The notes under the pieces are model-generated. The model made no database searches. It saw only the letters and a list, made by a program, of their open reading frames with translations, and was not told where the DNA came from. Positions 24,067-35,109 of a DNA stretch of 64,000 nt are shown piece by piece. Every line of letters starts with the position of its first letter. The first letter of the stretch is position 1. The position numbers were made by a program, and so were the translations under genes. This stretch comes from Codonopsis lanceolata (Eukaryota > Streptophyta > Magnoliopsida > Asterales > Campanulaceae), in the NCBI GenBank assembly GCA_013146195.2, contig CM028378.1, forward strand, positions 37,286,182 to 37,350,181. Reading direction: 5' to 3'.

Positions 24067-24911
24067 CAATGTTCTAAAATTCGTTAGATGGTCGCTAGGT
24101 GGTACACTGGCGTCTAGCGTCTGGGAAACTAGTCGGGACATAATCAAGACCTAGGCATGGTCTAGAATTAAGACATAATTATATATATTTTTTGATAATT
24201 TACATCAAAGATCAAACACATTGACTACAATTTTTTTATTTGTCATTTTATCAAACATTTGTCTATATTTGTAAAATGAACAAAAATATACAAATCTACT
24301 ACTAATCTTAATTCTCAACAACTCCAAAGCAATAAACCAGCCAAGTTTAAAACAAAAAACAAAACAAAAAAATATTACTCCACCTACCTATTGCCCCTAC
24401 CACCCACAGTCTAACCTATCCTTCATAGCTCTTCCTCATTCTAAATTATGAGTCAGACAACCCCATTCTTATTCATCTTTTCTTCTTCTTCTTTCTTATC
24501 TCTATCTGGCAGACTGACAACCCATTTTTCTTCCTTTTTTTCTTCTTCTCTCTCTTTTTATCTGGCAAACCGACTCTCCTTATTTTTTTCATCTTCCAAT
24601 TTCTTTTCTCCTAACTCTAACCCCCTTTAATCTATCCCCTTCAGCCAACTGAATATCCACAAAATCAAACATTCAAACCCTTTTTCTTTCTACATCCCTT
24701 TCTTCCTCATCATTACCACTCCCCCTTCCTTCTCCAATTCGCCCCCATCCTTCTTCAGTCACCGCACACCATAAAATCAAAGCTATAAATATAAATTAAG
24801 GTCGACGGGGTTTGGCGTAGGCATCGACTTGGCCAATTAGGCGGTGATTAAGAAACTCACAACGGTGGAGAGACATCTAGACAGAGTTAGGCGGAAAGTT
24901 TTAAAATACTG
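24067..24911. mobile_element. Non-autonomous hAT element, 845 bp
   Basis: Terminal inverted repeats are CAATGTTCTAAAA at the left and the complement of CAGTATTTTAAAA at the right, flanked by the perfect 8-bp duplication 'taattaat' (24059-24066 and 24912-24919). Eight-base duplications and CA-rich short ends are hallmarks of hAT transposons. Subterminal regions carry 'gcgtctagcgtctggg' and 'ggcgtaggcatcgac' type blocks that look like repeated transposase-binding sites. The middle (24440-24740) is a pyrimidine-rich tract. No transposase is encoded. Confidence 0.8.
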
Positions 24912-24919
24912 TAATTAAT

Positions 24920-25232
24920 ACCGTTATACAAATTTGTTTAAAATGTTAATAGCAAATGTTTGATGCTATTATTATAATAATTATTATTATCTTATGCTAC
25001 GAAACACTATAATAATAAACATTATTAAAAGAATAAGTTTTTATTTAAATAAAAATTCATACCGTTAGTAGGGAGGGTATCTGGGTATGTTCTGATTGAA
25101 CTATATACTAGAATAATTATTTTTAAGTCTGGATATTAAAATGACCTAAAAACAACCAAAAATAGTTTACCGTCAAAAGTCAAAATCACGTTACAAGCAA
25201 CTTTCCCCTCGTGTTGTTTTTACATTTGAAAA
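24920..25232. other. Upstream flank of the membrane-protein gene
   Basis: AT-rich and probably contains the promoter and leader of the gene at 25233. No convincing TATA box was picked out. Confidence 0.4.
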
Positions 25233-25577
25233 ATGGAGAATGGAGACGACTGGTTAGCCCCAGATAAGTTCCAGCACGTCCTCTTCTGCTTCTCCATTAC
25301 TATCATTTTCTCTCTCCTTGCTACCCGAGCCCCCCACCCTTTCCTTCGCCGCCGCAGTCTTTTAATTGGTTCCATCCTCTCACTTACTGCCGGCGCCGCC
25401 AAAGAGATCGCCGACGAGTTCGGATTCTTCAGATCAGCCGGTGCATCTATCAAAGACGCCCTCGCCGACCTCCTCGGCATTCTTATCGCCGTCTTCGCTC
25501 TATATCTCTTCAAGTCACTATTTAGCCGGGTTAAACCCGATCAAACGGGTCAACTTCGAGGTCTTCAGATTGTCTGA
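25233..25577 (+). CDS. Small membrane protein, VanZ/DUF2279-like
   Basis: Intronless gene of 114 codons with GC-rich codon use that stands out from the AT-rich flanks, as expected of a genuine conserved gene. Three hydrophobic segments are seen, at about 16-31, 42-57 and 79-97. Conserved-looking polar positions are DKFQH (11-15), GAAKEIADEFG (54-64) and SIKDALADLLG (72-82). The pattern D-K-x-x-H ... G-x-x-K-E-x-x-D ... D-x-x-A-D-x-x-G is the one I associate with the bacterial YfiM/DUF2279 and VanZ-like families, and plants have a small uncharacterised relative. The biochemical function is unknown. It is probably an integral membrane protein; the C-terminal 15 residues are polar and poorly conserved-looking. 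The first ATG is preceded by an A-rich leader (acatttgaaaa), which suits a plant start. No frame damage is seen. Confidence 0.8.
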   Translation: MENGDDWLAPDKFQHVLFCFSITIIFSLLATRAPHPFLRRRSLLIGSILSLTAGAAKEIADEFGFFRSAGASIKDALADLLGILIAVFALYLFKSLFSRVKPDQTGQLRGLQIV

Positions 25578-26651
25578 TTGGTCAGTTCCGCATTTTTCGA
25601 GAATTGCTCCCTGCTCAGATAAGCTTTATACACGACCGTTAATTTCTTACCTGTTGGTGAAGGAGACTTATCATAATTTTATATGTTGCGCGTTTCCATT
25701 AAGGCAATTACTTTAACGCTACGCTCAACTTAACTCGGCGTTTTTCTCTAATCACTTGTAGTAGCCTACATGAATCCTTTTTTCGAACCAAAGTAAGGTC
25801 ATCACATACTACACCCACGCTAATCTTTCTTTATTATGGATGCACATGTTAACTTTGGTTATTCATATTGCACCAATTGTTCCACAAGCCATCTTAGGCT
25901 GTTTTCTCTCATTCTATCTACTATTGGGGCCAATCTTAGTGTCTCATGAATTTGTTCCTTACAAATTATATATTTCCTTTTTTTTTTTTTTTTTTCATCT
26001 TAACATTTGTATTTCAACTACACTCACCTTGTTAACTTGTTCTTTCTTAGCTGCCCAACATTTTATTCCATAAAGTAGTGCGAGTCTAATGACAGTAGGC
26101 AGAACTTTCTTTTCAAATTAGTTATTGCCAATTTTCTCGTTAGAATATGCAATATTTGTAGCTTTCTTACATTCTTGAAAAGTAATGTCAGCAGCAAGGA
26201 CCTTAAGTATTTTCCTGATTCACTAGGTAGTAAATGGTAAAGTTTGGCTAATATTATTTGTGTTTGAAATGCTCCAACTCTCAAAGTCGTAACCTCATTG
26301 TCAATAGAGAAAAGAGACATTAATATGTCAAAAGTCTTGAGCTGGGTTTGCGGATATTGCTGCTTTTGCTTTTCAATTACAAATAAATTAGGTTGCTGGG
26401 AAACCATGGTTACAAAATTGTGATTGTAGTTAAACACCTTTATTGTTATTAGTCTCAATAAGAGATAAAACGAGGAAAAATTATTTGAAATAACCTGGTC
26501 TTTTCAGACATACAACGTAGACCACTAAGAGCTCCAGGTCAGACCAAAACTAACATAAACAACAATCCTCCCTTTGTCCCAAAATGATCGTCCATTTTAA
26601 TGATTGAGTGGGGTTTGAGCGATGATTGTGCATCGAGTGAAACAAAGGGGT
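25578..26651. other. Non-coding stretch
   Basis: 3' flank of the membrane-protein gene, then AT-rich DNA without a recognised gene. At about 26566-26650 a short sequence with ends 'ctccctttgtccc' and 'aaacaaaggggtg' looks like a small Stowaway-type MITE. The left end of the duplicated flank A begins inside or beside it. Confidence 0.4.
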
Positions 26652-27434
26652 GAAAATGATGTAGCTAACCTTAAGTTATTGAGACAAAGGCTGAGTTGAG
26701 TTGACATATTAAAGACCATCGTCATTAAGCTTGACAGTGGAGTAGTTCTTCTCTCTTGTACTACATGAAAGTAAAAGGATACTAGGTAAGAAAAGGAGCA
26801 AAATTTTGTAGAGATTTTGTTGTTTTTCCCCAAAACCATTGAAGCCCTATTAGCGACCAATAACATTTATGGTTTTGATCTGCCAGGAGAAAATTGAGTA
26901 GGAAGAGAAGAACCAACAAAGTTGTTGATCAATATTGAAGATGCCCGGATACGAGAGGATAAGTCAAGTTTTTCGGGGCTCTGGTGGGCAGATCAGTGGG
27001 ATCCTTATGAATTGCTGAATTCCAGAAGGAAAAGGTGCAAAAGAAAAAAAATGAATTGATGGTCACGCCTTTGTGCTTCTCATAGTGCATTCAGTGGCAA
27101 GGTTGAAAATTTTGAAAAGGAGGTTGAAATCAAAATGCAATAAACTTTCCTGAGAAGTATTGCAAAGAAATTGGTTTTCTAAAGTATAAAGATTCAGATA
27201 TCACATTCGGGAGAGAATTAGACAGATAAAAGTGTATTCCAGATAAAGGTGGCATAGTACTACTACAAAAAAAAAGTTCCAAATAAAGGGGCAGCTATTG
27301 CCCCCAGTTTTAACCAATGTGGATTTGCCGGAGGGTGAATTTTGTAGGAAGACGCCAGAAGAGTTATAATGGTGGAGAGGTTTCAGAATGAAAAGATCCT
27401 ATATTATATTATAATATATAAAAGTATAAGGTTG
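26652..27434. repeat. Segment A, left copy of an 0.8-kb duplication
   Basis: 783 bp nearly identical to 31492-32324. It starts 'gaaaatgatgtagctaacc' and ends 'aaaagtataaggttg'. The right copy carries about 50 extra bases near 32103-32150. Neither copy has a recognisable gene. Segment A marks the left flank of the duplicated NIP6;1 locus; here it is joined directly to NIP6;1 promoter sequence. Confidence 0.9.
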
Positions 27435-27458
27435 ATTGAGCCCTCGTATCCTATATTA

Positions 27459-27645
27459 CTTGTGTTTCCTTAGGGTTATTGAGCCCTCGTATATTTATAT
27501 ACTGGGTGAAAGAGTTGACTTGGAGAATCCCAAGAAGAAAAGATGTTGGTGGATTGAAATGAAATTAGGAGAAAGAAAGTGGGGTTTGGAAGTGGGCGGT
27601 GGGACAATCAATCGAAACTATTCATGCATTTTGAAAGAAAAAAAA
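27459..27645 (-). repeat. Partial NIP6;1 promoter copy (unit 0)
   Basis: Matches the DNA upstream of NIP6;1 (about 38240-38428), including the TATA box (27490-27501). It has no exon of its own to its left, because segment A has been joined there. Its right end runs through a poly-A stretch into exon-3 sequence of unit 1 at 27646. Confidence 0.85.
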
Positions 27646-28626
27646 GCAAATGCTGCACACATTGATGCCACTACTTGTGCTACTATCTACATCGGCACCT
27701 GCCCAACAAGTCATGCAATTTTAGACTTCTCAACCTTAAGTGAAAGTAGGTTTATGAAGATTTACAACTCTTCTTAAAGCTTACATGCTTCCATGGGAAG
27801 TGCTTCAGGACAGCAAATGCAATGGTGATTGACGGGTTGAGATGGGCTCCGGAGATGTGGCCTGCCGACAATATGACTATCATAACAGCGAGTCCTGTGG
27901 ACGCGGCTAGGCCAATTAGAGTTTCAGACCCTTGTGTTTTTTGGTTCACTATTCTTTGTCCCCTGCAAAGATTAGAATGAAGGTGCCAATGAACTCTGCT
28001 CCCACCTAGTTTCACACCAACCAGAGAAGGATGAATGTCAGTTGAATAATTCATGTCACACACACACACACACACACGCACTCACTCACTCACGCACGCA
28101 TTCCGCACGCACGCCGCACGCACGCACCTTTCTTGCAAGAGAGACGGAGGAGGAGGCAATGAGCATGAGACTGGAGGCAATGTGCCGTCCTCCAAGGCCC
28201 AAGGTTCAACACTGAAGCACTTGCAGCTTCTAAGAAAAGACATTCTGAAATGGCCTCCACTTGTGCGGTTTGAACCCACCAAAGAGAGGAGCTCCGGAGT
28301 CCACGGTGTCGCGGTGTTGAAGGGGGTGAGGCAACATCTTCGAGTCCATCACTAGATCCAAGAACAACTCAAAGAGAAATGTTAGGGATAAGGACAAAGT
28401 TATATGTCGTGAGAGAGAGGACTGAGGAGTCAGTCTTGTACTTGTGTTTCCTTAGGGTTATTGAGCCCTCGTATATTTATATACTGGGTGAAAGAGTTGA
28501 CTTGGAGAATCCCAAGAAGAAAAGATGTTGGTGGATTGAAATGAAATTAGGAGAAAGAAAGTGGGGTTTGGAAGTGGGCGGTGGGACAATCAATCGAAAC
28601 TATTCATGCATTTTGAAAGAAAAAAA
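27646..28626 (-). pseudogene. NIP6;1 5'-half copy, tandem unit 1
   Basis: 981 bp homologous to 37450-38428. Reading the minus strand it contains the promoter with a TATA box (28472-28483), exon 1 with the ATG at 28349, intron 1 with its CA/GT repeat, exon 2 with the NPS motif, intron 2 and the first 53 bases of exon 3, then ends at the unit junction. One base is missing just after the start codon region (tcttcgagtcc instead of tcttcagagtcc), which shifts the frame within the first few codons. Exon 2 also has an altered reading at its beginning. The helices and the second NPA motif are absent, so no channel can be made. An RNA could still start here if the TATA box works. Confidence 0.9.
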
Positions 28627-29539
28627 AGCAAATGCTGCACACATTGATGCCACTACTTGTGCTACTATGTACATCGGCACTTGCCCAACAAGTCATGCAA
28701 TTTTAGACTTCTCAACCTTAAATGAAAGTAGGTTTATGAAGATTTACAACTCTTCTTAAAGCTTACATGCTTCCATGGGAAGTGCTTCGAGGCGAAATGC
28801 AATGGTGATTGACGGGTTGAGATGGGCTCAGGAGATGTGGCTGCCGACAATATGACTATCATAACGGCGAGTCACGTGGGACGCGGCTAGCCAATTAGAG
28901 TTTCGAGACCCTTGTGTTTTTGGTTCACTATTCTTGTAGGCTGTCCTCGTAAAGATTAGAATGAAGGTGCCAATGAACTCTGCTCCCACCTAGTTTCACA
29001 CCAACCAGAGAAGGATGAATGTCAGTTGAATAATTCATGTCACACACACACACACACACACGCACTCACTCACGCACGCACGCACTCTGCACGCACGCCG
29101 CACGCACGCACGCACCTTTCTTGCAAGAGAGACGGAGGAGGAGGCAATGAGCATGAGACTGGAGGCAATGTGCCGTCCTCCAAGGCCCAAGGTTCAACAC
29201 TGAAGCACTTGCAGCTTCTAAGAAGAGACATTCTGAAATGGCCTTCACTTGTGTCTGGTTTGAACCCACCAAAGAGAGGAGCTCCGGAGTCCCTAGTGTC
29301 ACAGGTGTTGAAGGGGCTGAGGCAACATCTTCAGAGTCCATCACTAGATCCAAGAACAACTCAAAGAGAAATGTTAGGGATAAGGACAAAGTTATATGTC
29401 GTGAGAGAGAGGACTGAGGACTGAGGACTGAGGACAAAGTTGGTGGATTGAAATGAAATTAGGAGAAAGAAAGTGGGGTTTGGAAGTGGGCGGTGGGACA
29501 ATCAATCGAAACTATTCATGCATTTTGAAAGAAAAAAAA
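28627..29539 (-). pseudogene. NIP6;1 5'-half copy, tandem unit 2 (TATA deleted)
   Basis: 913 bp, same content as unit 1. The start codon is at 29341. A base missing in the C run near 29285 shifts the frame at about codon 20. Exon 2 is the most damaged of the three copies, with several one- to three-base gaps between about 28780 and 28960. Upstream, about 110-120 bp including the TATA box are gone and a short 'ggactgagga' repeat fills the gap (29410-29436). This unit therefore lacks the promoter core kept by the others. Confidence 0.9.
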
Positions 29540-30506
29540 GCAAATGCTGCACACATTGATGCCACTACTTGTGCTACTATGTACATCGGCACCTGCCCAA
29601 CAAGTCATGCAATTTTAGACTTCTCAACCTTAAGGGAAAGTAGGTTTATGAAGATTTACAACTCTTCTTAAAGCTTACATGCTTCCATGGGAAGTGCTTC
29701 AGGGCAGCAAATGCAATGGTGATTGATGGGTTGAGATGGGCTCCGGAGATGTGGCCTGCCAACAATATGACTATCATAACGAGTCACGTGGACGCCTAGG
29801 CCAATTAGAGTTTCGCACCCTTGTGTTTTTGGTTCACTATTCTTTGTAGCTCTGTCCCTGCAAAGATTAGAATAAAGGTGCCAATGAACTCTGCTCCCAC
29901 CTAGTTTCACACCAACCAGAGAAGGATGAATGTCAGTTGAATAATTCATGTCACACACACACACACACACACACACGCACTCACTCACGCACGCACTCCG
30001 CACGCACCTTTCTTGCAAGAGAGACGGAGGAGGAGGCAATGAGCATGAGACTGGAGGCAATGTGCCGTCCTCCAAGGCCCAAGGTTCAACACTGAAGCAC
30101 TTGCAGCTTCTAAGAAGAGACATTCTGAAATGGCCTCCACTTGTGTCTGGTTTGAACCCACCAAAGAGAGGAGCTCCGGAGTCCACGGTGTCACAGTGTT
30201 GAAGGGGCTGAGGCAACATCTTCAGAGTCCATCACTAGATCCAAGAACAACTCAAAGAGAAATGTTAGGGATAAGGACAAAGTTATATGTCGTGAGAGAG
30301 AGGACTGAGGAGTCAGTCTTGTACTTGTGTTTCCTTAGGGTTATTGAGCCCTCGTATATTTATATACTAGGTGAAAGAGTTGACTTGGAGAATCCCAAGA
30401 AGAAAAGATGTTGGTGGATTGAAATGAAATTAGGAGAAAGAAAGTGGGGTTTGGAAGTGGGCGGTGGGACAATCAATCGAAACTATTCATGCATTTTTGA
30501 AAGAAA
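29540..30506 (-). pseudogene. NIP6;1 5'-half copy, tandem unit 3
   Basis: 967 bp, same content as units 1 and 2, with the start codon at 30232 and a TATA box at 30355-30366. Frame-shifting small gaps occur in exon 1 (ctccggagtcc, one C short) and in exon 2 (29780-29860). Upstream of its promoter the sequence passes directly into segment B, whereas in the intact gene the upstream DNA is different. This is the right end of the partial tandem array. Confidence 0.9.
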
Positions 30507-31474
30507 ACATGAATTAATTAAGCTTGAAGATGTGTTAAATAGCACACATGTAGCTCTCGTTGAAAATTTGAAAGTACTAAAACAGCCCCCATGTGACATG
30601 CGCATGCCAATTTTTGTTAGTTTTTTAACGGCCATCACGACCATGGGGCAACATGGGAAAAATGACAATGTCAGGTATGAAAATGATACAAAACATAGAT
30701 TTGAGACACTTTATGATTGGGTGATAATTTTGGGGTAAAAATCTTATTTGGCCTACTTTTTCGGTTTGAAAGACAAAAAGTTAAAACATAACAATAATAA
30801 TATAATAAACGATAGAATATAATATAAAGTAGATATTTTTCTTAATCTCGATTTGACTCGGTTATGTCTGGTTCATGAAGTAATCCGGTGGAGGTTCCAT
30901 GGTTTCAGCAACCCTCGAGTTTGATTAAGATTAAAATAACTAATCACGGAGCAGCTCTTGCAGCTTGTTTACAAGTTACCCTTCCTAACATTTAGAATTG
31001 CATATTTTATCATTGTTTCAAAAAAAGAAAAAGAAAATAAAACTGTTCATTATTCATAGTCCGTCTGTATACGCTAGAATATGAATATAAATATGGATAT
31101 GGATATGGATATGGATGTGGATGGCTGGAAATAAACAGTTGGAAGATGGTTTCAAGTTTTAGGGATTATCGGAGATTCTATTTCCACTACTTTTTTTTTT
31201 TTGTTTTTGTTTTTTTTCTTATCTACTACATTTAGTATAAACAGACAAACCTATCATTTGACATTTTAAGAAATCCCTACACACATTTATAATTTCAAAA
31301 TTACCTTTTAGTTAACGTCAATTACCAATTGTAATAAAACAAAAAATAAAACCTTAGAAAGCATACGAAGAATCACTAACTCTAACTATGGAGCTTTTCA
31401 TGAGAAAAAAATCTCCTTCTACACGCTACAATTCCTAAGAAATAATTGGCGTGGGGGCAATCAACGAATATAAG
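30503..31474. repeat. Segment B, left copy of a 0.95-kb duplication
   Basis: 972 bp nearly identical to 42172-43115. It starts 'gaaaacatgaattaatt' and ends 'aatcaacgaatataag'. It includes an (ATGGAT)n microsatellite near 31095-31120 in both copies. No gene is recognised. Segment B lies upstream of NIP6;1 at both positions. Confidence 0.9.
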
Positions 31475-31491
31475 GCTCCGTTTGTTTCATG

Positions 31492-32324
31492 GAAAATGAT
31501 GTAGCTAACCTTAAGTTATTGAGACAAAGGCTGAGTTGAGTTGACATATTAAAGACCATCGTCATTAAGCTTGACAGTGGAGTAGTTCTTCTCTCTTGTA
31601 CTACATGAAAGTAAAAGGATACTAGGTAAGAAAAGGAGCAAAATTTTGTTGAGATTTTGTTGTTTTTCCCCAAAACCATTGAAGCCCTATTAGCGACCAA
31701 TAACATTTATGGTTTTGATCTGCCAGGAGAAAATTGAGTAGGAAGAGAAGAACCAACAAAGTTGTTGATCAATATTGAAGATGCCTGGATACAGAGGATA
31801 AGTCAAGTTTTTCAGGGTTCTAGGGTCGTGGGCAGATCAGTGGGATCCTTATGAATTGCTGAATTCCAGAAGGAAAAGGTGCGAAAGAAAAAAAATGAAT
31901 TGATGGTCACGCCTTTGTGCTTCTCATAGTGCATTCAGTGGCGAGGTTGAAAATTTTGAAAAGGAGGTTGAAATCAAAATGCAATAAACTTTCCTGAGAA
32001 GTATTGCAAAGAAATTGGTTTTCTAAAGTATAAAGATTCAGATATCACATTCGGGAGAGAATTAGACAGATAAAAGTGTATTCCAGATAAAGGTGGCATA
32101 GTCTTAAGTAAATTTATAAGGACTGAATATTTACATTTTAGTACTACTACTACAAAAAAAGTTCCAAATAAAGGGGCAGCTATTGCCCCCAGTTTTAACC
32201 AATGTGGATTTGCCGGAGGGTGAATTTTGTAGGAAGACGCCAGAAGAGTTATAATGGTGGAGAGGTTTCAGAATGAAAAGATCCTATATTATATTATAAT
32301 TATAATATATAAAAGTATAAGGTT
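31492..32324. repeat. Segment A, right copy
   Basis: Direct-orientation partner of 26652-27434. A 17-bp filler, 'gctccgtttgtttcatg' (31475-31491), separates it from segment B and marks the breakpoint between the two duplicated units. To its right the sequence continues into the downstream flank of the intact NIP6;1 gene. Confidence 0.9.
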
Positions 32325-32740
32325 GTACCGGTTATACCTTCTGCAGGGAAGGATGGGTGGATACATAATGCAGGATAGATTGGTACTCAGTCAAAGAAGG
32401 CCTTTTGGTCAATTGGAAAGTGTCCTTGGTAGATTAGGATTAGTATTATCATTGAAAAAGTTGCTCTAGTTATTAGAAAACTCTTATCATTTCTTAATTA
32501 GTTGTTTTCGTAGTCCTAGAAGTATAATTTTATCCTAGCTCTAGTCCTAGTATAATTAGGAGAATCTCTTAGCCTATAAATACTAATGTAATGCCTTAGA
32601 ATTATGCAGAGTTGATTACAAATCTGAGTTGAGCATTTAAGCTATTTGTGTGTTTCCCCTTCTCTCCTGCCTTCTTGTTCTTCTTATTCTTAATTCTTTA
32701 TCTTTTCTTTTCGCTTCCGCCTTCAATACACTTAGGAATA
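32325..32740 (+). mobile_element. Probable copia-type LTR remnant
   Basis: Composition and order resemble a plant copia LTR: a 'tcctagtataattaggagaatc' type block, a TATA box (about 32575-32583, CCTATAAATAC), then a pyrimidine-rich stretch with 'ttcttgttcttcttattctt'. I could not confirm TG..CA ends or a target-site duplication, so the boundaries are approximate and it could be a different promoter-like sequence. Confidence 0.35.
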
Positions 32741-35109
32741 TACATCATTACTTCATTTTGATTAATAGTAGACTTAGTTCGGGAGTATAGTTTTTTGGGA
32801 TACATTTTAGAGCTCCTTTCTTTTGTTTGTATACTTGGGATATAAATGGGTTAGCACTTGGCAACCCCTTATGGATTTAAAGTGATGATGCAAAGAAGCT
32901 TATTTCCTGGATAGTATTCACAAGTAAAGAATCTAGAGAGTAGAGACTCATGCCCTAGCACTTTAAGCAAGATTTCATTGAATGTATATTGATATACCAT
33001 TCAATATATACCTTAGTTGTGCCTATGATGCCAGTGTAGTATATGTATCACTCGCATAAGTTTGATAAACTTCAAATTTAAAGTGATGCATACAAAGAAA
33101 ATGATTTACGATAGGAAATAGGAAAAGCTTCATTTATGCCTACGTGCTGGGTATTGTCTATAATTACCATGATTGAGTTACTTTATTACTTTTGATGTCA
33201 AATATGGGCACATAAAGAAAACAAATGAAGCCAACCAATTGGAAGTGTTCTGTTTGAATACATCTAATATAGATGATTGTGCAGGGCTGTTTTTATTATT
33301 GTGCTTTTTTATGGTTTCATCTTTAATACTTTTGTTCTTGGAACCAGGACGAGGCGGATCAAGTTCTGCAAAGACCTGGGGTGCAGATAAGAACCCCAAT
33401 ATAAATATTTTTGTACTTGCTCAGTGTAAATAATAATTAGGGTATCATAGGTGAGGATTATAGTTCTGCTAATGATGGGGGCTGGACAGAATCCATCTTC
33501 CAAAAGAAGATTACATATTTGGGAGCGGGAGGTGATCATTCTTTCTTAGGAAGCTGGTGTCGAGAGGACATGATGATGTTTATGATGGGAAGGACGCAAG
33601 TGTGAATGCTGTAAGGGAATAATGTCTCTAGACATCCTTGAAGAGCATTTGAAATTAGACCCCCCACTGAAATTGGCTTCTCTGATGGACCGGTTTAGAG
33701 ATTCCTTTCTAACCATAGATATGTTGAGACGGCAGAGACGCAGAGCTCTAGGTTGTTAAGGGGAGACCCAACCACCTTCTGTTTTATAATGATGTTATGG
33801 GGGATATAAGGTAAATCCTTTTCGCCTATGTGGAATCCAGTGGGTTATTCAGTTCGGTCAGCATCTCACAACGAGGCTTCCATCAGATGATCATCTCTTT
33901 CGTGAATCCTTTTTCGTGATTTTGCCTTAAGGTTAAGTTTACTTATTGTCCACCGCCTCTCTCCTTTTAATTCCTCATTTTCTTGATACAGGAGACTGTC
34001 TAATCTGTCTTCGTATCTCCTTTAATTTCATCAAGGCTCCTTCTCCCTTCACTCATTTAATTTGCATGTGGAATCTTAATTGTTTTCTGATGGATTCCTT
34101 TCTTCTTCCCAGGATCCGGACCCCTTTACTTTGCATGACTTATTTGGGAAGCTAAAATTTCCACAAAAAAATAAAGCTTTTGTTGGTTGCTTGCTCATGG
34201 AAAACTCCATACCAGTGATTGTAGGCAAACAAGGAGACCTATAAAGCTCTGGTTGTGTGTGGTATGTGTATCCAGGCTAGTGAATTCCATTCTCATTGTT
34301 TCCTCAAGTACAAGGTTGTATGGTATTTATTGACTTGTCTTTTTTCTGTTTGCGAGGAGGTCTGATTTCTCCAATATATAGAAGGCAACCTTCTACAAAG
34401 GTGGATAGGCTTTGGGTTATTGTCAAGATGCCAAAAAATACTTTGGTGGTGTGGAATTTCTGCTGGACCGAGCTTTTATTTTACTTTACAGTGGTCAGTG
34501 GGAGCAGGTGATTCTCTTAGCTTCTAGGCTTTTGGGGCTTTTCGGGCGACTGTTTTGATGGAATGTCGATCTTAGCAGGGGATGCAACCATGCCTTTCCG
34601 TTTATTGATTGCTTTAGTCTGTCTTGGTTGTATGGCTTTTTGTCTGTGTTCCGATGTATTTGTTTGGTGGACTTTTTCAATGCTCCTGTATTGTTTTCTT
34701 TTTCTTTATTAATAAAATTCCTCTTTTCCTATCAAAATTAAACTTCTTGCTTCTCATATAGAAATACCCCATCCCCCACCCAACGGCTGCTGTACAGGGA
34801 TTCACTCCCATTAGGAGCCATTTAGTATGCGCTCAAAAAATGGAAATAAGAAAAGGGTTTCAGAACTTTAGACAGTCCAAATAAAATATACAATATTCTA
34901 CCATATTCCAATATCAACAGTCCTTTTGTTTCTTTCCTTTCCCATTCACACATCTAGCATACTCTATACCTTTGACAAGATACAATGATATTGGTTTATG
35001 GCAATGACATGTATGTACCAACCCAATCTCCATTTCCTCTGCCATTGCTGACCTGTTCTAATGGAGTCTCTGGATTTATTAGTGTAGATTCCACGACAGC
35101 ATCAATGAA
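32741..35109. other. Downstream flank of NIP6;1 with a possible LINE relic
   Basis: No intact gene. The part ending near 34737 has a 'ttattaataaaattcctcttttcc' style tail that resembles plant L1 3' ends, and short frames at 33946-34511 look like decayed coding sequence, but I recognise no reverse transcriptase motif. The last 370 bp (34740-35109) should contain the 3' UTR of NIP6;1. Confidence 0.35.

Noticed and set aside
27436..27777. Plus-strand ORF sharing the same peptide in units 0/1, 1/2 and 2/3 (start MKLGERKWGLEVGG)
   Set aside because: It spans the unit junctions and is antisense to the NIP6;1 exon-3 start. It repeats only because the DNA repeats, and it has no counterpart at the intact gene.
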